From positions 342,071-406,070 of the forward strand of contig NZ_BNCK01000005.1 in NCBI RefSeq assembly GCF_014656435.1: a DNA stretch of 64,000 nucleotides, given 5' to 3'. Source of the DNA: Thalassotalea marina. GTDB taxonomy: Bacteria; Pseudomonadota; Gammaproteobacteria; Enterobacterales; Alteromonadaceae. Positions 35,836-45,300 of this stretch are shown piece by piece. The translations under genes and the position numbers were made by a program. Under the pieces are notes generated by a model. It was not told the DNA's origin. It saw nothing but the letters and a program-made list of their open reading frames with translations, and searched no databases. Each line of letters starts with the position of its first letter. Positions within the stretch are counted from its first letter, which is position 1.

Positions 35836-36546
35836 TTATACTGCGCGAGACAGTAACATCGACTTGATGTGGCCGATGGCTTTTGTTGGGTTTAATCCTT
35901 TTGGACAAACGTCAACACAGTTCATAATGCCATGACAACGGAATACGCTGTATGCATCTTGTAATCCATCAAGACGCTCATCAGTAGCAGTATCACGACT
36001 ATCAATTAAGAATCGATAAGCGTGTAACAAACCTGCTGGTCCGATGAACTTGTCAGGATTCCACCAGAACGACGGACAAGAAGTTGAACAACATGCACAT
36101 AAGATACACTCATAAAGACCATCTAAGTGCTCACGCTCTTCGATAGATTGCAGATGTTCACGTGCTGGTTGCTCTTTGCCATCGTTAATTAAGTAAGGCT
36201 TAATTTTTTCATACTGACTATAGAATTGAGACATATCAATAACTAAGTCACGCACAACTGGTAAACCTGGTAATGGACGTAATACAATCTTGTTTGCTTT
36301 AACCGCTGATAATGGCGTAATACAAGCAAGACCATTTTTACCATTCATGTTCAAACCGTCTGAACCACAAACACCTTCACGGCATGAGCGACGGAATGAA
36401 AGCGTTGGATCTTGTTCTTTTAACAAGATTAACGCGTCTAACACCATCATGTCTGAGCCTTCTTGAATTTCAAGCTCATAATCTTTCATGTAAGGTGCAT
36501 TATCTACGTCAGGATTGTAACGGTAGATAGAAAATACTTGTTTCAT
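35836..36546 (-). CDS. sdhB: Succinate dehydrogenase iron-sulfur subunit
   Basis: The 236 residues carry the three clusters of complex II: the [2Fe-2S] ligands in SCREGVCGSDGLNMNGKNG plus a following Cys, and two ferredoxin-like groups in CILCACCSTSCP and CHGIMNCVDVCPKGLNP. The subunit passes electrons from SdhA FAD to quinone. ATG 36546 with AAGGAG eight bases upstream is chosen over a TTG two codons earlier, which would be too close to that site. It starts 12 bases after the sdhA stop. Confidence 0.96.
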   Translation of the reverse strand: MKQVFSIYRYNPDVDNAPYMKDYELEIQEGSDMMVLDALILLKEQDPTLSFRRSCREGVCGSDGLNMNGKNGLACITPLSAVKANKIVLRPLPGLPVVRDLVIDMSQFYSQYEKIKPYLINDGKEQPAREHLQSIEEREHLDGLYECILCACCSTSCPSFWWNPDKFIGPAGLLHAYRFLIDSRDTATDERLDGLQDAYSVFRCHGIMNCVDVCPKGLNPTKAIGHIKSMLLSRAV

Positions 36547-36558
36547 CTTCAATGCTCC

Positions 36559-38331
36559 TTAGTACGTTCTAACTTTCGGTGGGAAAGCTTCACGGTGAAC
36601 TGGTTTCATGTTTACTTCACGCTTAGACATATCTTCAGTCTGAGGTGTGTAAATGGTATGGCATAACCAGTTTTCATCGTCACGATCTTTAAAGTCTTCA
36701 CGAGAATGAGCACCACGAGATTCTGTACGATAGTTCGCTGCTTTAGCAGTACTGAACGCTGTTTCCATCAAGTTATCTAGTTCAAGACACTCAATACGAT
36801 CAGTATTGAACTCACTTGATTTATCTTTCAAGTGAGCATTCTTCAAGCGCTCACGAATCTCAGTAAGTTCTTTCATCCCTTCAGCCATAGCTTCACCTTC
36901 ACGGAAAACCGAGAAGTTTAATTGCATACATTGCTGTAGGTCTTTACGAATTTGTACTGGATCTTCACCGCTTGTTGAAGACTCCCAACGATTATAACGA
37001 GCTAAAGCTGCATCTAGATCAGATTGTGAAGCATCTTTTCCTGATTCAGTCTCTGCAAGGTACTTACCTAAGAAGTTACCTGCTGCACGGCCAAACACTA
37101 CTAAGTCAAGTAATGAGTTACCACCTAGACGGTTAGCACCATGAACTGATACGTTCGCAATTTCACCAACAGCAAACAAACCTTCAATAATAGTGTCTTT
37201 ACCTGTTGCCGGATCAAAATGAATTGCTTGACCGTTAACATTACAAGGTACACCACCCATTTGGTAGTGACACGTAGGAATAACTGGAATTGGCTCTTCT
37301 GCTGGATGAACGTGAGCAAAAGTTTCTGATAAATCACAAACACCTGGTAAACGTTGGTTTAACGTTTCGCGGCCTAAGTGATCTAATTTAAGTTTGATAT
37401 GAGGACCGTATTGCGGATGGTCACAACCACGACCTTCACGAATTTCTGTCATCATTGAACGAGCTACAACGTCACGACCCGCTAAATCTTTAGCGTTTGG
37501 TGCATAACGTTCCATGAAACGCTCGCCATCTTTATTTAGTAGGTAACCACCTTCACCACGACAACCTTCAGTTACTAGTACACCAGCACCAGCGATACCT
37601 GTTGGGTGGAACTGCCACATTTCCATGTCTTGCATTTGCACGCCTGCACGAAGAGACATACCAACACCGTCACCAGTATTAATGTGTGCATTAGTGGTTG
37701 AAGCGAAGATACGACCTGCACCGCCTGTTGCTAAAACAGTAGCACGTGCTTTGAAGTAACAAACCTCACCTGACTCAATATCAATAGCGGTACAACCAAC
37801 TACGTGGCCGTCGCTATTTTTAACTAAGTCTAATGCATACCATTCAGAAAATACGTTAGTTTTGTTTTTAACGTTTTGTTGATACAAACAGTGTAAAAGT
37901 GCATGTCCAGTACGGTCAGCAGCAGCAGCTGTACGTGCGGCTTGCTCACCACCAAAGTTTTTAGACTGGCCACCAAAAGGACGCTGATAAACTTTGCCGT
38001 TTTCGAAGCGAGAAAATGGTAAACCCATGTTTTCCAATTCGATAATCGCTTCAGGACCTGTTTTACACATGTACTCGATTGCGTCTTGGTCACCGATAAA
38101 GTCAGAACCTTTCACCGTATCGTACATGTGATATTCCCAGTTGTCTTCATGGGCATTGCCCAACGCAACAGTAATACCACCCTGTGCAGATACAGTGTGA
38201 GAACGAGTTGGAAAAACTTTAGAAATCAAGGCACAGCTTTTGCCTGATTCAGAGATAGCCAATGCGGCGCGCATACCTGCACCGCCTGCGCCAATTACTA
38301 TGGCGTCAAATTCACGGATAGAAACGCTCAC
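36559..38331 (-). CDS. sdhA: Succinate dehydrogenase flavoprotein subunit
   Basis: The 590-residue flavoprotein oxidises succinate. The FAD-binding GAGGAG lies at about 14-19 and SHTVSAQGG at 44-52 supplies the histidine for covalent FAD (His45). The substrate-site region [20 protein letters not shown] and [12 protein letters not shown] are intact. It starts with GTG directly after the sdhD stop codon (TAAGTG), with GGGG inside the end of sdhD as the likely ribosome site, so translation is coupled. Confidence 0.97.
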   Translation of the reverse strand: MSVSIREFDAIVIGAGGAGMRAALAISESGKSCALISKVFPTRSHTVSAQGGITVALGNAHEDNWEYHMYDTVKGSDFIGDQDAIEYMCKTGPEAIIELENMGLPFSRFENGKVYQRPFGGQSKNFGGEQAARTAAAADRTGHALLHCLYQQNVKNKTNVFSEWYALDLVKNSDGHVVGCTAIDIESGEVCYFKARATVLATGGAGRIFASTTNAHINTGDGVGMSLRAGVQMQDMEMWQFHPTGIAGAGVLVTEGCRGEGGYLLNKDGERFMERYAPNAKDLAGRDVVARSMMTEIREGRGCDHPQYGPHIKLKLDHLGRETLNQRLPGVCDLSETFAHVHPAEEPIPVIPTCHYQMGGVPCNVNGQAIHFDPATGKDTIIEGLFAVGEIANVSVHGANRLGGNSLLDLVVFGRAAGNFLGKYLAETESGKDASQSDLDAALARYNRWESSTSGEDPVQIRKDLQQCMQLNFSVFREGEAMAEGMKELTEIRERLKNAHLKDKSSEFNTDRIECLELDNLMETAFSTAKAANYRTESRGAHSREDFKDRDDENWLCHTIYTPQTEDMSKREVNMKPVHREAFPPKVRTY

Positions 38332-38679
38332 TTACACACCCCATACTGTTAAAATGCCTGTCACTAAATAAGTTAGTAACAATACGGCAAAGAAAAATTG
38401 TAAAAAGCCACGTAATAACGCTGGTTTTACATAGTCAGAAAGCACTTGCCAAACACCAATCCAAGCGTGAACTAGTAAAGAAAACAGTGCAAGAACAGTA
38501 GCAACTTTAGTACACAGACCAGAGAAAAAGCCCTGCCAAATGTCATATGTTACTTCAGGTGTAGTAATAAAAAAGCCTAGAATATATAGGACATACGCAG
38601 CAAGAATAATTGCACTTGCACGTATTAAAATAAAGTCATGTATGCCCGAGCGGCCTACAGTTGCAACATTGTTTACCAT
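38332..38679 (-). CDS. sdhD: Succinate dehydrogenase membrane anchor SdhD
   Basis: The 115 residues have three membrane helices (about 14-36, 50-71, 88-112). SGIHDFILIRASA at the N-terminus and HAWIGVWQVLSDYVKP, with the haem/quinone-site region, identify SdhD. ATG 38679 has GGGAG seven bases upstream and overlaps the sdhC end by seven bases; the open frame extends 12 codons further upstream. Confidence 0.92.
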   Translation of the reverse strand: MVNNVATVGRSGIHDFILIRASAIILAAYVLYILGFFITTPEVTYDIWQGFFSGLCTKVATVLALFSLLVHAWIGVWQVLSDYVKPALLRGFLQFFFAVLLLTYLVTGILTVWGV

Positions 38680-39047
38680 AAACCAACTCCCGCCACGATT
38701 GTTAGAATTATCCAAAGTGCAATAACAAATTTTGCACTTGCTATACCAGAGCCTTTTTCTTCAAAGTGCCCCATGTCCATCAATAAGTGACGAACACCAG
38801 CTAACAGGTGGTATAAAATGGCAGAAATGATGCCAATGATGATTAGTTTAAAGAAAACACCGTCAAGTAGGGACTTAACTTGCGCAAAGCCTTCAGCTGA
38901 CGACAGAGATAATGATAAAGCCCACAATAAAATGCCAATAGCAAACACAGTAATAACACCTGCGACACGATGCATAATAGACGCATGCGCAGCTGGCTGC
39001 ATTTTAATTGTAGTTAGATCTAGGTTTACAGGACGTTCTTTTTTCAC
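38673..39047 (-). CDS. sdhC: Succinate dehydrogenase cytochrome b556 subunit SdhC
   Basis: The 124 residues have three membrane helices and the SdhC signatures RPVNLDL at the start, SIMHRVAGV in helix 1, and HLLAGVRHLLMDMGH, containing the haem b histidine. It heads the sdhCDAB operon and is divergent from gltA, as in E. coli. Confidence 0.94.
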   Translation of the reverse strand: MKKERPVNLDLTTIKMQPAAHASIMHRVAGVITVFAIGILLWALSLSLSSAEGFAQVKSLLDGVFFKLIIIGIISAILYHLLAGVRHLLMDMGHFEEKGSGIASAKFVIALWIILTIVAGVGLW

Positions 39048-39464
39048 GATTGTTGCCTAAGAGCTCTAATGAGCCTTCAACTTTCTTTTTTATTGCCGTT
39101 TAAAAAATTGCTATTTTTTAAACAACCCCCCAACGATCTTAGTCAAATATTCTAAAACTTTCCTCAGTTTGTCGAACCGATACTTAGATCAACGTGATTA
39201 TATAGCCCTGAGAATTTAATTACAATTTTCTTGATCTAGATTTTTGCCTTGATTTTAAAGGGTTGCGTCTATTTTTTAATCGATACTTATTTATCTTTTG
39301 ACTTTAGTCTAATCTTATCACAATAGGTTTGACTTTAGGGGGGTGTTTTGCAGTAGAATACGGCGCAGTTTTATATTCATAAAAACTGATTATCTTTTCA
39401 TTACGTATAATCGACTAATAAATGAAAAGCGATCAGGAATCGAATTTAATAGGGGATAAAACAT
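39048..39464. other. Shared sdhC/gltA control region
   Basis: This 417-base divergent region has no gene. A perfect AT-rich inverted repeat GTTTAAAAAA (39098-39107)/TTTTTTAAAC (39114-39123) lies 50 bases upstream of sdhC. A perfect TATAAT at 39406-39411 is the best -10 for gltA, though no good -35 lies at 17 bases. AGGGGA (about 39451-39456) is the gltA ribosome binding site. No convincing full CRP or ArcA site was found by eye. Confidence 0.45.
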
Positions 39465-40751
39465 ATGGCTGAATCTAAAGCCACTCTCAGTATCGATGGG
39501 AAAGATATTGCAGAATTACCAGTACTGAAAGGTACAGCGGGCAACCCGGTTATTGATATTCGCACTCTAGGTGGTGCTGGCTATTTCACTTACGATCCAG
39601 GTTTTTTAGCAACTGCATCTTGTGAATCTTCAATTACTTACATTGACGGTGGCAAAGGTATTTTACAACACCGTGGCTACGCGATAGATGCATTAGCTAA
39701 GGATGCTGACTACTTAGAAGTTTGTTACATCCTTCTTTATGGTGAATTGCCAAACAAAGAGCAATACGAAGAGTTTAAAGATATCATCACTAACCATACA
39801 ATGGTTCATGAGAAAATCGCTCACTTCTTCCAAGGATTTTTACCAGACGCTCATCCAATGGCTATGGTATGTGCGGTAGTTGGAGCATTGTCTTCTTTCT
39901 ATCACAGCGACCTTGATATCAACGATCCAAACCAACGTATTCGCAGTGCACACAGACTTATCGCTAAAATGCCAACTATTGCAGCGATGGCCTACAAATA
40001 CAGCATTGGTCAACCTTTTGTTTATCCTCGTAATGACTTGTCTTACGCAGAGAACTTCTTACATATGATGTTCTCGGTACCAGCTGAGGAATACACAGTA
40101 AGTCCTACTCTAGCACGAGCTATGGACCGTATTTTCACACTACATGCTGATCATGAACAAAACGCTTCAACCTCTACGGTTCGTTTAGCTGGTTCTTCAG
40201 GTGCAAACCCATATGCTTGTATTGCAGCTGGTGTAGCGTCTTTATGGGGCCCTGCACATGGCGGAGCTAACGAAGCTTGTCTAAATATGTTAGAGAAAAT
40301 TGGCGACGTTAGTCGTGTAGACGAGTTTGTTGCTAAAGCTAAAGACAAAAATGATCCATTCCGTTTAATGGGTTTTGGTCACCGTGTTTATAAAAACTTC
40401 GATCCTCGCGCTACAGTAATGCGTGAAACTTGCCATGAAGTTTTAACTGAGTTAGGTATTCAAGATCCGTTACTAGACGTAGCAATGGCGCTTGAAAAAG
40501 TTGCATTAGAAGATCCGTACTTCATTGAGAAGAAGTTATACCCTAACGTTGACTTCTACTCAGGCATCATCTTAAAAGCGATTGGAATTCCAACAAATAT
40601 GTTTACCGTAATTTTTGCGATGTCACGCACGGTAGGCTGGATTTCACACTGGCATGAGATGTTGGGTCAACCAGGTCAGAAAATTGGTCGCCCTCGTCAA
40701 AACTATGTTGGTGAAATCGATCGTGAATTTCAACCACTAGATAAACGATAA
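39465..40751 (+). CDS. gltA: Citrate synthase, type II (hexameric)
   Basis: The 428-residue enzyme condenses oxaloacetate and acetyl-CoA. Catalytic motifs: [10 protein letters not shown] and [14 protein letters not shown] with the two histidines, and VDFYSGI with the aspartate. Length and the N-terminal beta domain ([19 protein letters not shown]) match the NADH-sensitive gram-negative type. It opens the TCA cluster on the opposite strand to sdhCDAB. Confidence 0.97.
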   Translation: MAESKATLSIDGKDIAELPVLKGTAGNPVIDIRTLGGAGYFTYDPGFLATASCESSITYIDGGKGILQHRGYAIDALAKDADYLEVCYILLYGELPNKEQYEEFKDIITNHTMVHEKIAHFFQGFLPDAHPMAMVCAVVGALSSFYHSDLDINDPNQRIRSAHRLIAKMPTIAAMAYKYSIGQPFVYPRNDLSYAENFLHMMFSVPAEEYTVSPTLARAMDRIFTLHADHEQNASTSTVRLAGSSGANPYACIAAGVASLWGPAHGGANEACLNMLEKIGDVSRVDEFVAKAKDKNDPFRLMGFGHRVYKNFDPRATVMRETCHEVLTELGIQDPLLDVAMALEKVALEDPYFIEKKLYPNVDFYSGIILKAIGIPTNMFTVIFAMSRTVGWISHWHEMLGQPGQKIGRPRQNYVGEIDREFQPLDKR

Positions 40752-40769
40752 GATTTAATTTTTATCGAT

Positions 40770-40799
40770 AAAAAGGAAGCAATTTGCTTCCTTTTTTTA
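40770..40799 (+). terminator. Rho-independent terminator after gltA
   Basis: AAAAGGAAGCA pairs with TGCTTCCTTTT around a three-base loop, followed by seven Ts. Confidence 0.9.
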
Positions 40800-40897
40800 T
40801 ACCTAAAAATTTTAGATTACTACGGAATATATTTGCTAAAAATCAAACACCTATTTGAAATAATTACTCAAATATTTATTCACTTTTTAATCAAAGA

Positions 40898-41887
40898 TTA
40901 TGCAGCAAATTTTTGTCGATAATCTTTTGGTGTTAACCCAGTAAATCGTTTAAACAATTGCCGGAAACTACTGATATCCTCATAACCTACAGACCATATG
41001 ATCTTATTAATAGATTCTGTAGTTTTTTCGAGTTTTTGTTTAGCTTGCTCTACTCTTATCCTTTGCAGGTAATTAATAGGGTTTTCATGTGTCGCCAACT
41101 TAAATCTTCGTTTAAACGTTCTAGAGCCTAACCCTACTCTTTGGGCCAATTCGTCCATTGAAATATCGTTTTTATAATGAGACTCAATATACTCCTGTGC
41201 TTTTAGAATTGGCTGATCATTGTGATCTTTTTGTTGCTGAAAACTGACATAGGGTGATTGTTTTTCACGAATTGGATCAAATACAAGTAATTTAGCGCAA
41301 TCTGAACTAATGTCTTTAGAGACAAATCGACTAACGATGTGCAAAGCCATATCTACGTAAGACAAAGCACCACCTGAACATATAGTATCGCCATTATCTA
41401 CAATCAGATTATCTGTTTCTAGCCTAGTAAATGGGTATAGTTTGCGAAACATTTCAAATACTCGCCAATGTGTTGTGGCACTTTTCCCCGCCAATAACCC
41501 TGTAGCAGCAATCATAAAACTTCCAGTGCAATAACTCGCTAATATCGCACCTTTGCTATGAGAGTCTTTGAGATAAGAGGTGATCTGTTCTTTAAATGGG
41601 TAATCAATTGCACTATCACAGCAGCCAATAACGATTTTTGCATTCGCCGAAGTAATGACAACATCTGGCGACTTAAATGCTTTAATGCTAACAGTCGGCT
41701 TAATATCGATACCGTTATACCCTTTAACTGGCTCATCGTTGATTGTTACGATTTGATAATCCAGTTTTTGTAAACTATTTTTGCCATATCGTGTTTCTAT
41801 ACAAAAGTTAGCCGCAAAAAAGACATCAAACAAGCCATATATTCCCGATACCATGGTATTGTCGGTTGCTAAAATCGCTATTTTCAT
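40898..41887 (-). CDS. GlxA/FtrA-type AraC-family regulator with DJ-1/PfpI domain
   Basis: Residues 1 to about 195 are a DJ-1/PfpI-like domain, including ILASYCTGSFMIAATGLLAG with the nucleophile-elbow cysteine position, and THWR. Residues from about 225 are an AraC DNA-binding domain with two helix-turn-helices (MDELAQRVGLGSRTFKRRF and INKIIWSVGYEDISSFRQLFKR). Such regulators respond to small metabolites; the ligand is unknown. Two adjacent ATGs (41890, 41887) follow GAGGACGA; the second has better spacing. It is divergent from a small membrane protein gene. Confidence 0.87.
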   Translation of the reverse strand: MKIAILATDNTMVSGIYGLFDVFFAANFCIETRYGKNSLQKLDYQIVTINDEPVKGYNGIDIKPTVSIKAFKSPDVVITSANAKIVIGCCDSAIDYPFKEQITSYLKDSHSKGAILASYCTGSFMIAATGLLAGKSATTHWRVFEMFRKLYPFTRLETDNLIVDNGDTICSGGALSYVDMALHIVSRFVSKDISSDCAKLLVFDPIREKQSPYVSFQQQKDHNDQPILKAQEYIESHYKNDISMDELAQRVGLGSRTFKRRFKLATHENPINYLQRIRVEQAKQKLEKTTESINKIIWSVGYEDISSFRQLFKRFTGLTPKDYRQKFAA

Positions 41888-41993
41888 CATTCGTCCTCGT
41901 GTCACTTACAGCATCAATTATGGCAAAAGTGCCACCGTGAATCCAGAAACGCTTCAAGTAAAATACTAATCAATTATTAATGAGGGACGTATT

Positions 41994-42260
41994 ATGAAAA
42001 ATGCCATATTAACTTTAAGGTTTATCCACCTTATATTTCTTTTACTCGTTTTATTAACCTTAACCGTTATTCCATTTTATTATCCAATGACCCCAGTCAC
42101 CGCCTTTGTCGTTTTTCCACTTTTGTACATTATGGTCTTGTCAGTAAGTGTTGTTATCGAGCAAAAGCTGAATCTGTTGTTAAAGCAACTTGGCCGATTA
42201 GATTCTCGTGTTTACAAAGAACACAAAAAATGTCCAGTGATTAAGGGACTTTGCTGTTAA
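41994..42260 (+). CDS. Small membrane protein, unknown
   Basis: This 88-residue protein has two membrane helices (about 7-27 and 36-57) and a basic, cysteine-containing tail (KEHKKCPVIKGLCC). GAGGGACG precedes the ATG at proper spacing, so the gene is probably real. I do not recognise it. It is divergent from the GlxA-type regulator, a possible controller, and 72 bases upstream of tcdA. Confidence 0.6.
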   Translation: MKNAILTLRFIHLIFLLLVLLTLTVIPFYYPMTPVTAFVVFPLLYIMVLSVSVVIEQKLNLLLKQLGRLDSRVYKEHKKCPVIKGLCC

Positions 42261-42332
42261 TCTCCCTTACACGCTTTGCTTAATAATGCAGAGCAATTAT
42301 AATGCGCCAACTTTTTTATCGCTTGGTGTGTT

Positions 42333-43115
42333 ATGTCTGATTATCAAATGCGATTTGGTGGGATTGAGCGCTTGTACGGCAAAAACGGCGCTCACGCCAT
42401 CGCAAACTCTCACTTTTGTGTTGTCGGTATAGGTGGTGTAGGCTCTTGGGCCGCAGAGGCTCTTGCACGCACGGGTGTAGGTAAAATTACCTTAATTGAT
42501 TTAGACGACATTTGTACCACTAATACCAACAGACAGATTCACGCAATGACTTCGACTGTTGGTCTTAGCAAAGTCGATGTGATGGCTGAACGTATTAAAC
42601 TTATCAACCCAGAATGCGACGTTGTTTTGATCGAAGATTTTGTCACAAGTGATAATTTACCTGAGCTAATGGCACAAGATTTTAGTTATGTTATTGACGC
42701 AATTGACTCTGTGAAAATCAAAACCCAGATGATAGCGCACTGTAAACGCAATAAAATCCCCTTTATTACCATCGGTGGGGCCGGCGGTCAAACAGATCCA
42801 AGTCAGATAAAATTGACAGATCTTAGCCAAACATATCAAGACCCACTGCTTTCAAAAGTTAGAAACCAACTAAGACGTGATTTCAACTTTAGCCGCAATA
42901 CCAAACGTAAATTTGGAGTTGATGCGGTGTTTTCAACCGAGCAGCTAAAATACCCTGATGGTAGTGGTGAAGTTTGTCACGCAAAACAATCACCAGATGG
43001 AGCAATGCGATTAGATTGCTCTGGTGGATTTGGCGCTGCAACACACGTTACAGCAACCTTTGCATTTTTTGCTGTGAGTAAAGCATTAGAAAAGTTAGTG
43101 CGTAAAGCAAGTTAA
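42333..43115 (+). CDS. tcdA: tRNA threonylcarbamoyladenosine dehydratase TcdA (CsdL)
   Basis: This 260-residue E1-like enzyme uses ATP to cyclise t6A37 of tRNA to the hydantoin form ct6A. The Rossmann motif GIGGVGSWAAEALARTG (about 32-48), the TLIDLDDICTTNTNRQ segment and DAIDSVKIK are typical of TcdA. The last residues carry the family GGFGAATHVTATF. The fused csdA-csdE gene lies tail-to-tail 24 bases away, matching the E. coli csdA-csdE-csdL cluster in content. Confidence 0.92.
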   Translation: MSDYQMRFGGIERLYGKNGAHAIANSHFCVVGIGGVGSWAAEALARTGVGKITLIDLDDICTTNTNRQIHAMTSTVGLSKVDVMAERIKLINPECDVVLIEDFVTSDNLPELMAQDFSYVIDAIDSVKIKTQMIAHCKRNKIPFITIGGAGGQTDPSQIKLTDLSQTYQDPLLSKVRNQLRRDFNFSRNTKRKFGVDAVFSTEQLKYPDGSGEVCHAKQSPDGAMRLDCSGGFGAATHVTATFAFFAVSKALEKLVRKAS

Positions 43116-43139
43116 CTAGCCCTTAACAAAATAACTTTA

Positions 43140-44777
43140 TTAGCTAGTTTTCACTGACGATTTAATTTTATCGACAATGGCCAATAGCCCATTACCACGA
43201 GATGGGCTTAAATGTTGAAGTAACCCTAGCTTCTCAAAATAGCAATTAAAATCAAAATTCTCGACTTCGCTTGATTTTTTACCATTAATCGCAACTAACA
43301 CGATATACAATAAACCACGAATAATTTTTGCGTCACTGTCAGCTTCGACATTAATTTTACCATCGCCCTGTTCGGTAACAGTTAACCAAGCTTTGCTTTC
43401 ACATCCTTCAATTAGGTTGTCCTCGATTCGCTTCTCCGAGGGCATTCTAACTAACCGTTTGCTTAACAGCATGATTTGACGATGGCGCTCATCCCAGCCT
43501 TTGCAGTTGTTAAACAACTCAACGATAGATTGCTGCACATCCTGAACAGCTGTAACCTTCTCTGATAAAGCGCTATCATGCTTCAAGAAAGCTTTTAACA
43601 AACGGACAAAAGTATCAACTTCTTGTCTAGTGTTGTAAGCACTGATAGATGCCCTAATGCAACCATCAATGTTTAAGTACTCCATTAACGGCATTGCACA
43701 GTGATGACCTACTCTTAGCGCGATACCATTAGCATCAAAAAATGCAGCAATATCCTGCTGATGATGTCCATTAATCGTAAATGAAAAAATACCTACATCA
43801 GGGCAACCATCAAATAGTATATTGACCTCATCAATTGAGCAGAGGGAGTCATACAGGTAGCTCACTAATGGTTGATGATAGATATGTTCACAATTATCAC
43901 GAATAAACTCTATGGCCTCAGCAGATGCAATAACGCCAGCGATATTTGGCGTACCAGGTTCAAACTTAAAAGGTAATTTATTAAAAGTGGTCCCTTGAGT
44001 AAGGCTAACTCTTTTAATCATTTCTCCACCGGTTTTATACGGCGGCATTTTTTCTAGAATCTCTTTTTTACCGTACAGTACACCAACACCAGTTGGGCCA
44101 AATGCTTTATGCATTGAAAAAACTAAAAAATCACAATCAATATCTTGTACGTTTAGTTCACAATGAGCAACTGACTGCGCTGCATCAATCAAGACTAAAG
44201 AGCCAACCTTTTTTGCCAATGCAGTAAGCTGCTTAATCGGGTTTACCTTACCCACCACATTGGAAATGTGATGAAACGCTACTAACTTAGTTTTTTCTGA
44301 TAAATTTGCTTGGAAAGCTTCTACATCGATAAGACCAAACTTATTTAATGGCACTATTTTCAATGTTGCGCCAGTGTGCTCGCATAATTGCTGCCAAGGA
44401 ACGATATTAGCGTGATGCTCAGCATGTGTAATCAACACCTCATCTTCAGATGTTAAAAAATGCCTGCCCCAAGAATCGGCTACCAAATTAATACTTTCTG
44501 TTGTACCGCTAGTGAAGATAACTTCTTCATCGTTTTTTGCATGAATAAATGACTGAATGACACGACGAGAGTGTTCATATTTTGCCGTTGCTGTTGCGGC
44601 TAATGCATGAGCCGCACGGTGCACATTTGCATTTATTGCACTATAGACATGGTTGCTTAATTCAATAACAGACTGCGGCTTTTGAGTTGTGGCAGCATTA
44701 TCAAAATATATCAGAGACTTACCATTAACTTTGGCTGACATTATTGGGAAGTGTTGTCTTAAATAATTATCCTGCAT
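43140..44777 (-). CDS. csdA: CsdA-CsdE fusion: cysteine desulfurase with SufE-like domain
   Basis: Residues 1 to about 400 are a class II cysteine desulfurase: PLP lysine Lys224 in FSMHKAFGPTG, and active-site Cys360 in LRVGHHCAMPL. Residues from about 415 to 545 are a complete SufE/CsdE sulfur-acceptor domain (NNCKGWDERHRQIMLLSK, MPSEKRIEDNLIEGCESKAW) with acceptor Cys459. In E. coli these are separate proteins, CsdA and CsdE, that pass sulfur and act with CsdL/TcdA in ct6A formation. The frame is continuous, so fusion rather than frameshift is seen. At 545 residues it equals the sum of both partners. Confidence 0.9.
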   Translation of the reverse strand: MQDNYLRQHFPIMSAKVNGKSLIYFDNAATTQKPQSVIELSNHVYSAINANVHRAAHALAATATAKYEHSRRVIQSFIHAKNDEEVIFTSGTTESINLVADSWGRHFLTSEDEVLITHAEHHANIVPWQQLCEHTGATLKIVPLNKFGLIDVEAFQANLSEKTKLVAFHHISNVVGKVNPIKQLTALAKKVGSLVLIDAAQSVAHCELNVQDIDCDFLVFSMHKAFGPTGVGVLYGKKEILEKMPPYKTGGEMIKRVSLTQGTTFNKLPFKFEPGTPNIAGVIASAEAIEFIRDNCEHIYHQPLVSYLYDSLCSIDEVNILFDGCPDVGIFSFTINGHHQQDIAAFFDANGIALRVGHHCAMPLMEYLNIDGCIRASISAYNTRQEVDTFVRLLKAFLKHDSALSEKVTAVQDVQQSIVELFNNCKGWDERHRQIMLLSKRLVRMPSEKRIEDNLIEGCESKAWLTVTEQGDGKINVEADSDAKIIRGLLYIVLVAINGKKSSEVENFDFNCYFEKLGLLQHLSPSRGNGLLAIVDKIKSSVKTS

Positions 44778-45068
44778 TTGCCTATATTTTTACGCGATTT
44801 TGTAACATCAATTAGTAACAATTATACAGTATCCTTATCTCATAAATAGATAAAACTTACTCCTTAACTACTTTTTCATCTTATGTGTTTCACACCAACA
44901 TAAGCTATAAATAAATAGCTCTATTTTTATTCGAGAGAAGACCAAAGTTATAGTAATTACAAAGCTACTAACAGAGATAAAATCTTATAAATAACATATA
45001 GACTATTCTAAATCGGTACATATTAAAGATAAGTTAATCACTTTTAATTGTGTTTTGAGGTGTTAAAT

Positions 45069-45254
45069 ATGGCATTGTTTTCGTGGTTCAATGACAGTAA
45101 GCAGTCTCCCAAAAATAATCAGCATACTGTATTGGTAGATAAAGTGTTATACCCAAATTCAAGCTTCACATGGCCTGTGATGAAAGTGCTTAAAGACTCG
45201 GACGAAATAAAAAGAGTTAAGACTTTGCAACGCCGCAGTAGGAACGTTTCTTAG
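45069..45254 (+). CDS. Hypothetical 61-residue protein
   Basis: I do not recognise it. GAGGTG lies seven bases before the ATG, and a strong terminator follows directly after the stop, which supports a real short transcript. The sequence is basic and soluble (MALFSWFNDSKQSPKN ... VKTLQRRSRNVS). The long upstream gap (44778-45068) is AT-rich and shows no other gene. Confidence 0.5.
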   Translation: MALFSWFNDSKQSPKNNQHTVLVDKVLYPNSSFTWPVMKVLKDSDEIKRVKTLQRRSRNVS

Positions 45255-45264
45255 CTCATATTAA

Positions 45265-45300
45265 TTTGCGGCACTTAATTTAATGTTAAGGTGCCGCAAA
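45265..45300. terminator. Bidirectional terminator hairpin
   Basis: TTTGCGGCACTTAA and TTAAGGTGCCGCAAA pair with a one-base bulge around a seven-base loop. It ends the small plus-strand gene and contains the stop codon of the minus-strand metallopeptidase-like gene. Confidence 0.8.
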
